From Thermoflexus hugenholtzii JAD2 (lineage in GTDB: Bacteria; Chloroflexota; Chloroflexia; Chloroflexales; Roseiflexaceae): a DNA stretch of 64,000 nucleotides. A program made the position numbers and the translations under genes. This document shows positions 44,510-54,277 of this stretch, in pieces. Below the pieces are notes generated by a model, which ran no database searches, was not told the DNA's origin, and saw only the letters and a list, made by a program, of their open reading frames with translations. The stretch is taken from positions 80,346 to 144,345 of the forward strand of contig CAMCVW010000003.1 of NCBI GenBank assembly GCA_945881915.1, in the 5' to 3' direction. Numbering within the stretch: position 1 is the first letter of the stretch; each line of letters starts with the position of its first letter.

Positions 44510-46294
44510 TCAGCAGGTGAGGATCCCTGTCGCTGCGAGCGCGACACACGCTTCTTTCCATGTCAGTGGGTACGATATGTGTGCACCCGCTGGACAAGGA
44601 ATCACTGCAAGCGCGTGGCACAAACGATTGTATTCGGTACTCGTCAGCGTTTGATCTGGGAACACCATCAAAGACTGACTGCGGTGCTTATCTGGTGCAA
44701 TGACATCGTGCAACACCATCCATTGTGTTGCCGCAAATATGTCGTCTGTGGACAGCACATCGATTGCCCAGCATAGCGCAACGCCATTCTGTACGAGTCG
44801 CAGCTGCACTTCGGCGAGCGTGGACGGGGTGCTCCAGAGCGCATGCAAGGTCATTGCACGTGTCAGTGCAACAGCAACCGCCATTCCGGCACCTGTACCG
44901 ATGCTCCATTCCACCGGGTGAAGTCGATATGCACCATTAGAAAGGTGTGTTGTCGCGATGTTTTTGTTGGCGCAGATTAGATTATCGCAATCGGGTGGAA
45001 TCAGGGCACCAAGGGGAATTTGGAACGGTCGCGTGGGTTCGTAGAGACTCATGTCGTTGCCAACGGCAGGATGTAAATCCATCGGGTACCAGCCGATGCC
45101 AATCGAGTCGGGCCATGCACGTGCGCGTGCAGCAGGGTTCGCAGACACCAGAATGTCGTCTGCCGTGATACGCACAAAACCGTGCGTTCTGCGCGACTCG
45201 CGCACATAAGGGGCCATCGACAAACCATCATATGTGCCCATTACCTCGGGGAGCAGGCGCAGTTCTGGGTACCCAAAACCGCTCCCGTCGTCACGAGGTA
45301 CTTCCGTTTGGAGGTAATATAGGAATGCCAAAGAGAGTCTCTTTGCTTCGTCAATAATCGTTGCGCGCTCTTGCAGTGTGGCACCGATCAATGATTGACG
45401 GTGGTAGTCATTGCTATTCCAATTGATAATCGCGATATCAGCGTCGGCGGGAACAGCATTGCTGCCGTCCCAAATCCGTCGATACGTCCAGAATGGCGGA
45501 AGCCCGGTCTTTCCCTGCGCAAAGACACGAAATGGCCGTGGTTGACCGTTCGAATCATGCAACACCAGAGTGAACGGTTGGTCGTCACGCAACTGATTGT
45601 ACCCTTCTGGTTTTGCGATAACATTATGTGAACCTGGCTCGAATGAAACCGCAAACGAAAACGTGAACCCTTGGACCTCGGCTGGACATGCCTGCATGGG
45701 CGCAAGGGCTTCTTGGGTATCTGCATGTGCTTCGGCACCCACCACGTCGGTTAAACCCGCAGACGCCAGGACATCGCCCAATTCGCTTGCATCAACAAAA
45801 AACGCGGCTCTGCAACAGAATTGGGTGCCATCCGCATGAACAAACGTCAGTGAATGGAGCACGCTCTGGTTCCGTTGTGCTGCGATGAGGTGCGTCGAGC
45901 GGTAGATGGTACACGTCCCGGCGGTGATCCATGGTGCGAACCAATCTTCCAACACGCGGAGCGCATGCCGAGGTTCGAAGCATAATCGACTCACCCAGCC
46001 GTTCCCCGGATTCCATGCTCCTCGGTCGACGCCTGTGATACCATGCATGCGTGCACTCGTCTGACGAATCAATCGACGCAATTCACCATACTTTGCCGTA
46101 CCTGGATGGTGTTCGATATATTGATGCTCGTCGAGCGCACTCACCCCTTGGCTCGTCATTTGCCCACCAATCCAGGCTGTTGGCTCTACCAGAACCACGT
46201 TTTTCCCTTGTTCCAGGAGAACGAGTGCTGCGGCGATTCCACCGAGACCTGCACCATAGATACAGACGTCTGTTTGAAGAGGTGAACCCGACAT
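44510..46294 (-). CDS. FAD-dependent oxidoreductase (FAD_oxidored family)
   Basis: A 594-residue flavoprotein. The N-terminal dinucleotide-binding motif is CIYGAGLGGIAAALVLLEQG followed by VVLVEPTAWIGGQMTSQG, the hallmark of the PF12831-type family. AFFVDASELGDVLASAG gives the second FAD contact. Members are poorly characterised; several act on glycans or are paired with xylan-type loci. There is no signal peptide. AAAGGA precedes the ATG (46292-46294), which overlaps the ATG of the divergent gene at 46293 by two bases. Confidence 0.88.
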   Translation of the reverse strand: MSGSPLQTDVCIYGAGLGGIAAALVLLEQGKNVVLVEPTAWIGGQMTSQGVSALDEHQYIEHHPGTAKYGELRRLIRQTSARMHGITGVDRGAWNPGNGWVSRLCFEPRHALRVLEDWFAPWITAGTCTIYRSTHLIAAQRNQSVLHSLTFVHADGTQFCCRAAFFVDASELGDVLASAGLTDVVGAEAHADTQEALAPMQACPAEVQGFTFSFAVSFEPGSHNVIAKPEGYNQLRDDQPFTLVLHDSNGQPRPFRVFAQGKTGLPPFWTYRRIWDGSNAVPADADIAIINWNSNDYHRQSLIGATLQERATIIDEAKRLSLAFLYYLQTEVPRDDGSGFGYPELRLLPEVMGTYDGLSMAPYVRESRRTHGFVRITADDILVSANPAARARAWPDSIGIGWYPMDLHPAVGNDMSLYEPTRPFQIPLGALIPPDCDNLICANKNIATTHLSNGAYRLHPVEWSIGTGAGMAVAVALTRAMTLHALWSTPSTLAEVQLRLVQNGVALCWAIDVLSTDDIFAATQWMVLHDVIAPDKHRSQSLMVFPDQTLTSTEYNRLCHALAVIPCPAGAHISYPLTWKEACVALAATGILTC

Positions 46295-47093
46295 GACAAT
46301 TCCTTTCGTGTGTACGTTTGATGTCATGAGTCCCGCAGGTACGAAAGACAGTCCTCGCGATTGGGACCACTCCGGCATTGGCCTAGATCGGTACGCTACA
46401 ACGGTACTACGGTATGGGTTGACTCCCACCGTGTTCGTCAGCGGAGAAGCAGCCCGTGCGCATGCCCCGATGCTCGAGGAACTCCAAGAACGCGGCGTCG
46501 AATTAGGATTGCTTATCGCACCAAACTACAACAGCGATGCCAAAAAAGCAAAACACATGGGCAGATTGAATGCCACACTTCAGGCTGAAGCTCTGCAAGC
46601 GGGGATCCACCTATTCCATCACTATCTGGGATTTCGCCCGACTGCGTTACGAACCGCATTGTATTCTGCCAATGCCGACACATATGACGTTGCGTCTGCT
46701 GCAGGTTTTCGGCATGTTGCATTCCGTCTGCCCGGCGCAGCGCTCCCAGTCATTGGGACGGTATGGGATGAACAAAAAAATGTTTTGTTGCGCTCTGGGA
46801 TGTTAGATGTGCCAGTCACCACTGATCCGACCGAAAAGCTGTTCAACCGATTCCCACTCTATCTTGCACCCGAGATTGGCACACCCGAAACACACGTAAA
46901 ACTCATCACGCTGGGCAAAACTGCGGGAGTGGTGTGTATGACTGGTGCGACAAATGCAGACTATTGGGACAAATCGGGCAGTGCAATTCGTGCATTAGCG
47001 GCAATTCTTGATTATGTCACTCAGTGCGCTGACGAATTTACACCGATTGTTCTCTCAAAGATGACGGTCAGCGGCGCGCCAAATCCAGACTAA
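46293..47093 (+). CDS. Polysaccharide deacetylase-like protein lacking metal ligands
   Basis: A 266-residue protein with the NodB-fold pattern: FVCTFDVMSP at the N-terminus, the GLTPTVFVSGEAA strand, an ELGLLIAP segment where the H-x3-H motif normally stands, and GFRPTALRT. The second metal Asp of TFDxD and both His are absent, so it is probably not a metal-dependent deacetylase. GAGGTG at 46278-46283 supports this start, which overlaps the start of the divergent FAD oxidoreductase. The two are likely functionally linked. It converges on the CruF-like gene with a 39-bp overlap. Confidence 0.75.
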   Translation: MTIPFVCTFDVMSPAGTKDSPRDWDHSGIGLDRYATTVLRYGLTPTVFVSGEAARAHAPMLEELQERGVELGLLIAPNYNSDAKKAKHMGRLNATLQAEALQAGIHLFHHYLGFRPTALRTALYSANADTYDVASAAGFRHVAFRLPGAALPVIGTVWDEQKNVLLRSGMLDVPVTTDPTEKLFNRFPLYLAPEIGTPETHVKLITLGKTAGVVCMTGATNADYWDKSGSAIRALAAILDYVTQCADEFTPIVLSKMTVSGAPNPD

Positions 47094-47849
47094 TGCTCCC
47101 ACAGAAAACACGGAAAGCAGCATTGCCGCCCAGTGTCCCGCCACACCATTCATCACCAAAAACATCACACATGAGCCGCCAATTGCCAATAATGGCAACC
47201 TACTTGCTCCTGCGTCCTTTGCGAAGCGGAGCGGTCTGTCGATGCACCACGAAAAAATTGTACCCACGACGAACCACCCGAGAAAATTGACCGCTGGCAC
47301 GCCATAGTACAACCCTGATGCATGCCATTCCCAGTAGCCATGAATGTGGACAGCAACTGGTTCAATTTGTAAATCAAAGAGTGCAACAATTGCACCCGTC
47401 AGAATGCCGCGTGTCACGTGTTGCTGGGCAAACGGCAAGAGTGAAGCCACCATCCATGCGCCATATGTTGCCATTACCCATGCGAACATGATTACCATCG
47501 GTACAATGCCAGCGACGCGGTATCCCAGCACTGCAGTGTAGTCATATGGCCCAAAAGGAAAATCAGTGGTTGCTCCGATGTATTCCACCGCAAAAGATCC
47601 GACAAAGATGATTGCGGTAGGAATGAGCGAAGCACGTCCTATTGCATTCCAGAGCCACGCGATTAACGACACCCCTTGGAACATTAGCAGCACCCCTCCG
47701 AACCATCGTGATTCAGGTGGGACCAAGCCAAATGCAACCGATAGAATAGAGCCGGGGAAAAGTGCCACATAGCCAAGAAAAATCAAACGGGCGATCCGTT
47801 CCCGATGATCCCAAACATGGAGGCTCCACAGATTACGGATGAGGACCAT
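47055..47849 (-). CDS. Carotenoid biosynthesis protein, CruF/DUF422-like hydratase
   Basis: A 264-residue integral membrane protein with about seven helices. The signature EYIGATTDFPFGPYDYTAVLG (quoted in part), DLQIEPVAVHIHGYWEW and GVPAVNFLGWF match CruF, the carotenoid C-1',2' hydratase of myxoxanthophyll and bacterioruberin-type pathways. AGGAGG six bases ahead supports ATG 47847-47849, inside the end of the hydantoinase gene (17-bp overlap). No other carotenoid gene is adjacent. Its 3' end overlaps the convergent deacetylase-like gene. Confidence 0.88.
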   Translation of the reverse strand: MVLIRNLWSLHVWDHRERIARLIFLGYVALFPGSILSVAFGLVPPESRWFGGVLLMFQGVSLIAWLWNAIGRASLIPTAIIFVGSFAVEYIGATTDFPFGPYDYTAVLGYRVAGIVPMVIMFAWVMATYGAWMVASLLPFAQQHVTRGILTGAIVALFDLQIEPVAVHIHGYWEWHASGLYYGVPAVNFLGWFVVGTIFSWCIDRPLRFAKDAGASRLPLLAIGGSCVMFLVMNGVAGHWAAMLLSVFSVGALVWIWRAADRHL

Positions 47850-49389
47850 ACCCACCTCCTGCAGGAGTTAAGATAGTCAATATATCACCAGTTTGGACCT
47901 CAACAACTCCCTTGCCCGGAAGTGTCGTGGTGACGCCGTCGCGCGTCAAGAGATTTTGACCCAGAGCACCGTTTTCGCCGCCTTCCGTACCGGATGGCGC
48001 AAGTGTGCGGCGTTCGGTCAAGAGGGTGACCGTCGCAGGCTGCAAGAATTGGATCGATTTGCAAATCCCCGCACCTCCGTCCTGAAAACCGGAACCTCCC
48101 GTTCCGCTGCGGATCGACAGTTCTGTAACGCGCACTGGATAAAGCCGCTCAAAAGACTCGATGGGGGAATTGCGTGTATTGGTCATGTGTGTCTGCACGG
48201 CAGCAAGTCCGGGGTGTGCTGGCCGCGCACCCATGCCGCCGCCGAGCGTTTCGTAGTAGGCAAAGGGGCTTCCATCCGACCGAGTCCCGCCCATCGTCCA
48301 ATTGTTCATCGTCCCTGCCGATTGGGCAGGAACGGATTGTGGAATAGCTTGGCTCAACGCATGCAATACGACATCCACGACGCGTTGCGAGGTCTCGACG
48401 TTCCCTCCTGCGACGGCAGCCGGCGGGAGCGGGTTGAGAATGGTCCCAATTGGCACACTGATGCAAATAGGCAGTGACGTGCCTGCGGTCATTGGGATAT
48501 CATCTGCCGCGAGCAGTCGTAACGCATACAAAACTGCGGATTCGGTCACCGCTCGTGGAGCATTGAGTGGGCCAGCACATTGTTGTGCAGTCCCGCTAAA
48601 GTCGACGGTGATGGTGCGCTGTGCAACGGTGACCGAGACACGGAGAGGAATAGGCTTTTCATCTATTCCGTCGTCGTCGAGATACTCAACCGCTGTGTAT
48701 GTCCCCGATGGTATCGAGTCAATGAGCAGTTCCATCCGCAGACGACTGTATGCAATCAATGCATTTGTCTGATTTTGGAACGTTGTGATTCCGATGCGCT
48801 CGAGCAAACTTTCGATGCGTTCTTGTGCGATGGTGTGGCAGGCAAGTTGCGCAGACAAATCGCCGCGACGTTCGTCTTGTGTCCGTGAATTACGGACGAT
48901 GAGCGAAAACACGGCATCATTGCGGACGCCACCGTCTACCAGGCGTATTGGAGGAATGATGAGTCCTTCTTGAAAAACGGTACGGCTCAATGGCATTGAC
49001 CCAGGAGTCATTCCGCCAACGTCTGCATGATGAGCACGGGTAGCGGTGTACGCAATGAGCTCGCCCGCAAAATAGACAGGGGCAACGGTTGTGAAATCCG
49101 GAAGGTGCGTACCGCCAGCAAACGGGTCGTTCAAGATGACAACATCACCGTCATGCAACGGTGAGCAATGCTCGATTGCCGCTTCGACCGACCGAGGCAT
49201 TGCACCCAAATGGACGGGGATGTGCGCTGCTTGTGCAATCATACGTCCGGATGCATCAAACAACGCACACGAATAATCACGCCGCTCTTGTATGTTGGAC
49301 GATAAAGCGCTTCGTTCGAGCGCAGCGCCCATTTCTTCGGCAATTGCCGTACACCGATGACGAAACACTTCGAGCTGACTTGCGTGCAT
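47833..49389 (-). CDS. Hydantoinase B / oxoprolinase family protein
   Basis: A 518-residue HyuB-type subunit: ALERSALSSNIQERRDYSCA, DVVILNDPFAGGTHLPD, RAHHADVGGMTPGSMP and the C-terminal GGGYGPHP are diagnostic. HyuB normally works with HyuA in ATP-dependent hydantoin, 5-oxoproline or acetone-type reactions. Here no hyuA is adjacent: the neighbour upstream is a divergent GNAT and downstream is CruF. Either HyuA is encoded elsewhere or this subunit acts alone. Shine-Dalgarno is weak (AGGT). Confidence 0.92.
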   Translation of the reverse strand: MHASQLEVFRHRCTAIAEEMGAALERSALSSNIQERRDYSCALFDASGRMIAQAAHIPVHLGAMPRSVEAAIEHCSPLHDGDVVILNDPFAGGTHLPDFTTVAPVYFAGELIAYTATRAHHADVGGMTPGSMPLSRTVFQEGLIIPPIRLVDGGVRNDAVFSLIVRNSRTQDERRGDLSAQLACHTIAQERIESLLERIGITTFQNQTNALIAYSRLRMELLIDSIPSGTYTAVEYLDDDGIDEKPIPLRVSVTVAQRTITVDFSGTAQQCAGPLNAPRAVTESAVLYALRLLAADDIPMTAGTSLPICISVPIGTILNPLPPAAVAGGNVETSQRVVDVVLHALSQAIPQSVPAQSAGTMNNWTMGGTRSDGSPFAYYETLGGGMGARPAHPGLAAVQTHMTNTRNSPIESFERLYPVRVTELSIRSGTGGSGFQDGGAGICKSIQFLQPATVTLLTERRTLAPSGTEGGENGALGQNLLTRDGVTTTLPGKGVVEVQTGDILTILTPAGGGYGPHP

Positions 49390-49556
49390 GCTGTACCTAT
49401 GCAGAAGACAAAGAGTCTGTTATGATTATAGAAGATTCGTGAGTAGCTATGTGTATGAGCCCAACAGGGATGTTGGTTCCCGCACGTGACGGTGACTAAT
49501 CCGTTGTCGGCGGACGGGAGCGGCCTGCATAGCCAACTCTAGTGAAAGGCTCGTGT

Positions 49557-50549
49557 ATGAGTACCACGACCACGCCACCTTTGCAGATTGTGCAAGGGCC
49601 ATTAGCAGCACACGCGCATGCTCGCTTGGTAGCTGCAATTCCTGCAACCCAACGTTGCGACTACGAGTATGCCACCCCCTTTGAGATTGTCCACTTTGAT
49701 ACTGATCTGCGTGATGCAGGTGTTCCCATTCGAAGGTGGATTATTGGCGATGCCAATGACCCGCTAGCTACTGCATTTTGCTTTCGAGCAACATGGAACA
49801 CGCCACGTCATACATTTTGGGGACATGTGCGCGTCCGGCCCGGAGCAATGGGGCTTGGATACGGCAGCACGCTCGTTCACGCAATAGAACAGTGGGCAGC
49901 AACTGCCGGCGCGCAAGCGGTCCGTGTCATGGCTCACCCCGAGCCACAGCACAGCGGCTTTCTTAGCAAAGTGGGCTATACCAATATTGGTACCGAGCAA
50001 GTCTATCGTCTCGCTCTTGCCGACGCCCTGATACCCACACGACCCGATGCAACAAACATCAGCATTATGACCCTTGCTGAGTATATGCGTCGCGAACCAG
50101 ATGCTATCGAGCAAGCTTGCATGCTTCATGCAGCCATCTCGTTGGACGTTCCGATGCCCGATGAGCCGGTAGTCACGCTCAGCAAATTCCGCCGCCTTTT
50201 GGGAGAAGAAGTAGATCCAAAGTGCTTTCTTGTCGCAATCAGTGGGGGAATGTTGGTCGGGGAATCGATTTTGATGGAATCAGAGTCTGAGCAAGGTGTC
50301 ATGTGGCAACATGCAACCGGTGTTTTACCTGCGTTTCGTGGCTATGGAATTGCGACGTCACTGAAACGAGAGGCCATCCGTTTGGCCCAATCCCTCAACA
50401 CGCGGGAACTCAGAACGTGGATGGAAACAAGTAACGCTGCAATAGTTCGCATCAATCAAGAATTTGGTTTCACAAAATTCGCTGGTGAAGGTACGACTGT
50501 CCACATCTACGAACACCTCATTAAACATGGCGTGGCGAATCGCTACTAA
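49557..50549 (+). CDS. Protein with two tandem GNAT domains
   Basis: A 330-residue protein. The first GNAT has VRVRPGAMGLGYGSTLVHAIEQWA (quoted in part; acetyl-CoA loop) at about residues 85-110. The second has GVLPAFRGYGIATSLKREAI with the R-G-Y-G-I-A loop at about 260, followed by NAAIVRINQEFGFTKF. Tandem GNATs of this length occur in Chloroflexota, Actinobacteria and Firmicutes, and the substrate is unknown. GAAAGGC precedes the ATG. It is divergent from the hydantoinase gene and followed by an intrinsic terminator. Confidence 0.9.
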   Translation: MSTTTTPPLQIVQGPLAAHAHARLVAAIPATQRCDYEYATPFEIVHFDTDLRDAGVPIRRWIIGDANDPLATAFCFRATWNTPRHTFWGHVRVRPGAMGLGYGSTLVHAIEQWAATAGAQAVRVMAHPEPQHSGFLSKVGYTNIGTEQVYRLALADALIPTRPDATNISIMTLAEYMRREPDAIEQACMLHAAISLDVPMPDEPVVTLSKFRRLLGEEVDPKCFLVAISGGMLVGESILMESESEQGVMWQHATGVLPAFRGYGIATSLKREAIRLAQSLNTRELRTWMETSNAAIVRINQEFGFTKFAGEGTTVHIYEHLIKHGVANRY

Positions 50550-51162
50550 AGGGATCAAATAACCAACGTGATGACACAGCGTGCTGTGTCATCGCTTTTT
50601 TTTGTGCACCCCGTCCCGGCGGGACAAACAACATTCGAACGACCTGTTTACCTCCACTCACTAGCCAATCGGCAATCGAATGCACCGCAGCCCCTGTCAC
50701 AAAACCTGCTGCAGTCGTTGCCGCATAGACAGGATTTTCGCTGACGAGTTCCAAAAATACGTGGGTTATTGATTGTTGCAATGGTGGCATACGAATGCCA
50801 AAGTAGCCGGCAATTTGTTCAACGACATACATCCCCAAAACGACCATCCAAAAGAAATATGCCAGCCGCAGGAGTGGCGGGATAACGAGTCCATGGCTCC
50901 AAAAATGCCGATGTGGAATCACCATTTGATACGGAATCCATACCACATATAACATTCCCCAGCGCTTATGGATGTGCGTATCCATATCGAGATCAGGCGA
51001 AAACAAAATCCCCGAAAGGTTATGTGCCACAAACAGAACCGCTGCAACAATGGGCGCCCAGTCGCGTGCCTCTGGAAGGCTGTGGCAGATCGAATATGTG
51101 ATGGGTGCAAGCACAACACTCGAAGCGACGGTTAGGAAATCGTGAACAGATCGGTTGGGCAT
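50521..51162 (-). CDS. DUF2227 putative metal-binding membrane protein
   Basis: A 213-residue protein. SPDLDMDTHIHKRWG, LYVVWIPYQMVIPHRHFWSHG and a later AVHSIADWLVSG carry conserved Asp and His typical of DUF2227, thought to bind metal near the membrane. Several hydrophobic helices are present. AGGAAGTGAG precedes the ATG, 7 bp after the TetR stop, so it is probably co-transcribed with and regulated by that repressor. Its 3' end overlaps the GNAT gene by 29 bp and includes that gene's terminator. Confidence 0.88.
   Translation of the reverse strand: MPNRSVHDFLTVASSVVLAPITYSICHSLPEARDWAPIVAAVLFVAHNLSGILFSPDLDMDTHIHKRWGMLYVVWIPYQMVIPHRHFWSHGLVIPPLLRLAYFFWMVVLGMYVVEQIAGYFGIRMPPLQQSITHVFLELVSENPVYAATTAAGFVTGAAVHSIADWLVSGGKQVVRMLFVPPGRGAQKKAMTQHAVSSRWLFDPFSSDSPRHV
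50570..50603 (+). terminator. Intrinsic terminator after the tandem-GNAT gene
   Basis: GATGACACAG and CTGTGTCATC pair over four bases, followed by GC and eight T residues. It is located within the 3' coding end of the convergent DUF2227 gene. Confidence 0.9.
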
Positions 51163-51169
51163 TTGATTC

Positions 51170-51838
51170 TCACTTCCTACCGTGTTGTGGTGTGCGTAAC
51201 CCTTGATCGAGTACGGCGATAAGTTGATCAAAGAAAATGACAATCTGTGAAGCAGACTGCTTGACCGCTTCCTCTGTGGCACTCGTATGTGGAGTAATGT
51301 GTGTCTGTATATAGGGAATTATGCGTGCGAAAAGGGATTCGAGAACAAAAACCATGACATGCATGTCGACGTCGGCTCGAATGGTGTGAGATTGTACGGC
51401 GCTGGTGATAATCTCTTCGACAAATGACCGTTGAATTCGCTCCGCAAGTGCACGTACGACATCAGACGCTGGTCCGACGTCGGTATAACTCCGTTGGATG
51501 AGGGCTGATTCGATCGGATAATCGAGCGCGACACTGACAGCCTCCGCAAAGTAGCGACGCAACAACACGAAAACGTCTACTTCATGGTACAGCGCGAGGG
51601 GAATACGCGACCGCAGTGCCGAGTGCACACGCTCGTGTGCCACTCTGACCAACATTACATAGAGATCTTCTTTGTCAGCGAAGTATTGATACACGCTGCC
51701 TTTTGCAATGCCCAAACGCCGCACGAGCGCGGTGATTGACGCTTGTGCGTACGAATGCTGCGCAAATTCAATCAACGCTTCGCGGGTAATCAGCTCGCGC
51801 TTACCTGCTTCGAGGTTCCGCCATGTCTGCGTTGGCAT
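51170..51838 (-). CDS. TetR/AcrR family transcriptional regulator
   Basis: A 222-residue repressor with an N-terminal HTH: RELITREALIEFAQHSYAQA, then ALVRRLGIAKGSVYQYFADKEDLY. The C-terminal domain binds an unknown ligand. AGGAAG precedes the ATG. It leads a two-gene unit with DUF2227 and is divergent from the MFS transporter at 51973. Control of that transporter is the common arrangement and a reasonable guess. Confidence 0.9.
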   Translation of the reverse strand: MPTQTWRNLEAGKRELITREALIEFAQHSYAQASITALVRRLGIAKGSVYQYFADKEDLYVMLVRVAHERVHSALRSRIPLALYHEVDVFVLLRRYFAEAVSVALDYPIESALIQRSYTDVGPASDVVRALAERIQRSFVEEIITSAVQSHTIRADVDMHVMVFVLESLFARIIPYIQTHITPHTSATEEAVKQSASQIVIFFDQLIAVLDQGLRTPQHGRK

Positions 51839-51972
51839 GTGACTTCCTGGTCATATCATTTGCCTAAGTATACTGCACATCCGATGCCCGCAAGACAACG
51901 CGTGTTTGTTAATGCTTCGCTGCAAGAATACGGTAAAATAATAGAATACTATGCACAACGAATGGGATTTTC

Positions 51973-53205
51973 ATGCAGAGTGCTTCCGTAGATCGGAATA
52001 TTCGATTTTTAGTAATCGAACTGTTTTGGGCAGCAATAGCTTCGGCTGCGTATTCATTCGCTGCGGCATATGTCATTCGTTTGGGAGGTTCAAATTTCAC
52101 GGTCAGTCTCATCACATCCGCAGCAGCGATTGTCAACATGGTCACAACGATACCGTTTGCTGCTTTGATGGAACGCACTGCGAATCGCAGACCGTGGTTG
52201 TTTCGCAGTTTGATTGCCTTCCGTATGATGCACATTGGTTTAATCTTCGTGCCCTTTTTGCCGTATTGGCAGGCAGAGGCTGTTGTCCTCATTCTGTTGC
52301 TGGCTAACGTACCGGTAGCGATTTTCAACACTGTCTGGTTACCCTTGTTTGCAGATATCATCCCAATACAACGCCGAGCGCGCTTGTTTTCTGCACGGAA
52401 TGTCACGCTTGGGGCAACAATGATGGCAGCAACGTACGGATTTGGGTGGTGGCTCGAAAGTGACGTGAGTGGGTTCCCCGGTAATTATCAGCTCTTGTTC
52501 TCGGTCGCGTTGATTACCAACATGCTCAGTACATGGTATGTCACGCGGATGGAAATTCCCGACTCCCCAGTCGATGTGACGAGTTCAATTGACCGCTCTG
52601 TGGCTGGCATGTGGAAGTTATTTACTCAGAACAAAGCCTACTCTTCAATTACGGTGAACACCCTGATTCTCAACATTGCGCCATGGGCTGCAATTGCACT
52701 CCAACCCATCTATTTTGTCCGTGTACTCAATGCAACTGATGAATGGTTGGGAATCTGGTTTGCAATCACCAACGGCGGGGCAATTCTGGGGAATTTGTTT
52801 TGGCCACGCTTGATGGAAAAATACGGATTCTATCGCGTCATGACAATTGCGGCAATCATCAGTTGCGGATATTTTTTCGCTATTGGGATGGTGCCAAATT
52901 TGACTGCAATCCTCTTCTTTTCTTTATTCATCGGTATGGTCAATCCTGGGATCGACATCGCACATTTCAATATTTTATTGCAGGTGACGTCATCACAACG
53001 GCGTGCGTTAGCACTCGGAATCTTTGTGACTGTGATGAATTTTGGATTAATGGTCAGTAGTCTTATCGTATCACCGATGATTGACCTCGTCGGGGCACAA
53101 GCTCTTGTCATCGGTCTCGGTGTCATTCGTCTCATCGGTGGCATCCTCTTTGTTGTGAATCCCGTCGTTGTCAACGATACGCAACTCAGACGAACGGCCG
53201 AGTAG
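51973..53205 (+). CDS. MFS transporter
   Basis: A 410-residue major facilitator with twelve predicted helices. It has an MFS-type loop after helix 2 ([15 protein letters not shown], a degenerate motif A) and a second half starting near residue 215. The first half ([24 protein letters not shown]) is of the proteobacterial-intraflagellar-type general MFS_1 pattern; substrate unknown. Shine-Dalgarno is weak. It is divergent from the TetR/DUF2227 unit by 134 bp. Confidence 0.88.
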   Translation: MQSASVDRNIRFLVIELFWAAIASAAYSFAAAYVIRLGGSNFTVSLITSAAAIVNMVTTIPFAALMERTANRRPWLFRSLIAFRMMHIGLIFVPFLPYWQAEAVVLILLLANVPVAIFNTVWLPLFADIIPIQRRARLFSARNVTLGATMMAATYGFGWWLESDVSGFPGNYQLLFSVALITNMLSTWYVTRMEIPDSPVDVTSSIDRSVAGMWKLFTQNKAYSSITVNTLILNIAPWAAIALQPIYFVRVLNATDEWLGIWFAITNGGAILGNLFWPRLMEKYGFYRVMTIAAIISCGYFFAIGMVPNLTAILFFSLFIGMVNPGIDIAHFNILLQVTSSQRRALALGIFVTVMNFGLMVSSLIVSPMIDLVGAQALVIGLGVIRLIGGILFVVNPVVVNDTQLRRTAE

Positions 53206-53255
53206 GACTGCATTCTGCGTTACAATATCAATTGAGTTTTACGAGGAGGCCAACT

Positions 53256-54215
53256 ATGGAATATCGACGATTGGGCAGAGCGGGCATCAAGCTGAGTGCA
53301 TTATCACTCGGAGCCTGGGTTACATACGGCGGACAGGTTGGGGAAGATACTGCAGAAGAATGCATGCATGCCGCCATCGAACATGGGGTAAATTTCTTTG
53401 ACAACGCCGAAGGGTATGCCGGCGGAAAAGCTGAAGTCGTGATGGGAAACGTCATCAAAAAGGCCGGTTGGCGCCGTGAAGACTTGGTTGTGTCAACCAA
53501 GATTTTTTGGGGTGGTTCTGGTCCCAATGACACAGGTCTGTCCCACAAACACGTCATTGAGGGGATGAACAACGCGCTGAAGCGTTTCCAAATGGATTAT
53601 ATCGATTTGGTCTATTGTCACAGACCAGATCCTCAGACTCCCATTGAAGAAACAGTGCGTGCAATGGACATCATTATCCGGCAGGGTAAGGCATTCTATT
53701 GGGGTACCTCGGAGTGGTCTGCAGACGAAATTCGTAGTGCCTACGGAATTGCACGCGAATACGGTCTGACTCCACCTTCCATGGAACAGCCACAGTACAA
53801 CATGTTTCATCGTGAACGCGTTGAGAAGGAATATGCTCTCCTCTATCGCGACATCGGCTTGGGCACGACTATATGGAGCCCTCTCGCATCAGGGATGCTT
53901 ACAGGCAAATACCAAGGTGGCGTCCCTGCTGACAGTCGCGGGAATGTGAAGGGCTACGAATGGTTGCAATCGAGCCTCACCGATGTTCACCGTGTTGCGA
54001 CGGTCGGGAGACTCTCGAAAATAGCACATGATTTGGGTGTTCCTTTGGCACAAATGGCGTTGGCTTGGTGTCTGAAGAATTCTCATGTCAGCAGTGTGAT
54101 TACTGGTGCAAGCCGTGCCAGCCAAGTCCACGAGAACATGAAGGCGTTGGCAGTCGTTCCGCAATTGACGACAGAAGTCATGACACTGATTGATACTGCG
54201 TTGGTCCAACAGTAG
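53256..54215 (+). CDS. Aldo/keto reductase (voltage-gated K+ channel beta-subunit-like, AKR6)
   Basis: A 319-residue NADPH barrel: [15 protein letters not shown] carries catalytic Asp and Tyr, VSTKIFWG the Lys, and VYCHRPD the His. [15 protein letters not shown] and [14 protein letters not shown] bind the cofactor. The sequence is of the Kvbeta/YghZ type, reducing aldehydes such as methylglyoxal or open sugars. GAGGAGG precedes the ATG. A stem of CCCCCATAC/GTATGGGGG follows at 54232-54262 without a T-run. Confidence 0.93.
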   Translation: MEYRRLGRAGIKLSALSLGAWVTYGGQVGEDTAEECMHAAIEHGVNFFDNAEGYAGGKAEVVMGNVIKKAGWRREDLVVSTKIFWGGSGPNDTGLSHKHVIEGMNNALKRFQMDYIDLVYCHRPDPQTPIEETVRAMDIIIRQGKAFYWGTSEWSADEIRSAYGIAREYGLTPPSMEQPQYNMFHRERVEKEYALLYRDIGLGTTIWSPLASGMLTGKYQGGVPADSRGNVKGYEWLQSSLTDVHRVATVGRLSKIAHDLGVPLAQMALAWCLKNSHVSSVITGASRASQVHENMKALAVVPQLTTEVMTLIDTALVQQ

Positions 54216-54231
54216 GAACGAGTCATAGTGT

Positions 54232-54262
54232 CCCCCATACATTCATCACTCACGTATGGGGG
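54232..54262. other. Hairpin between the aldo/keto reductase and the methyltransferase
   Basis: CCCCCATAC and GTATGGGGG pair perfectly over a 13-base loop. No T-run follows, so it is probably a weak terminator or an RNA-stabilising element. Confidence 0.5.
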
Positions 54263-54277
54263 CACCGAAAGAGCGAA

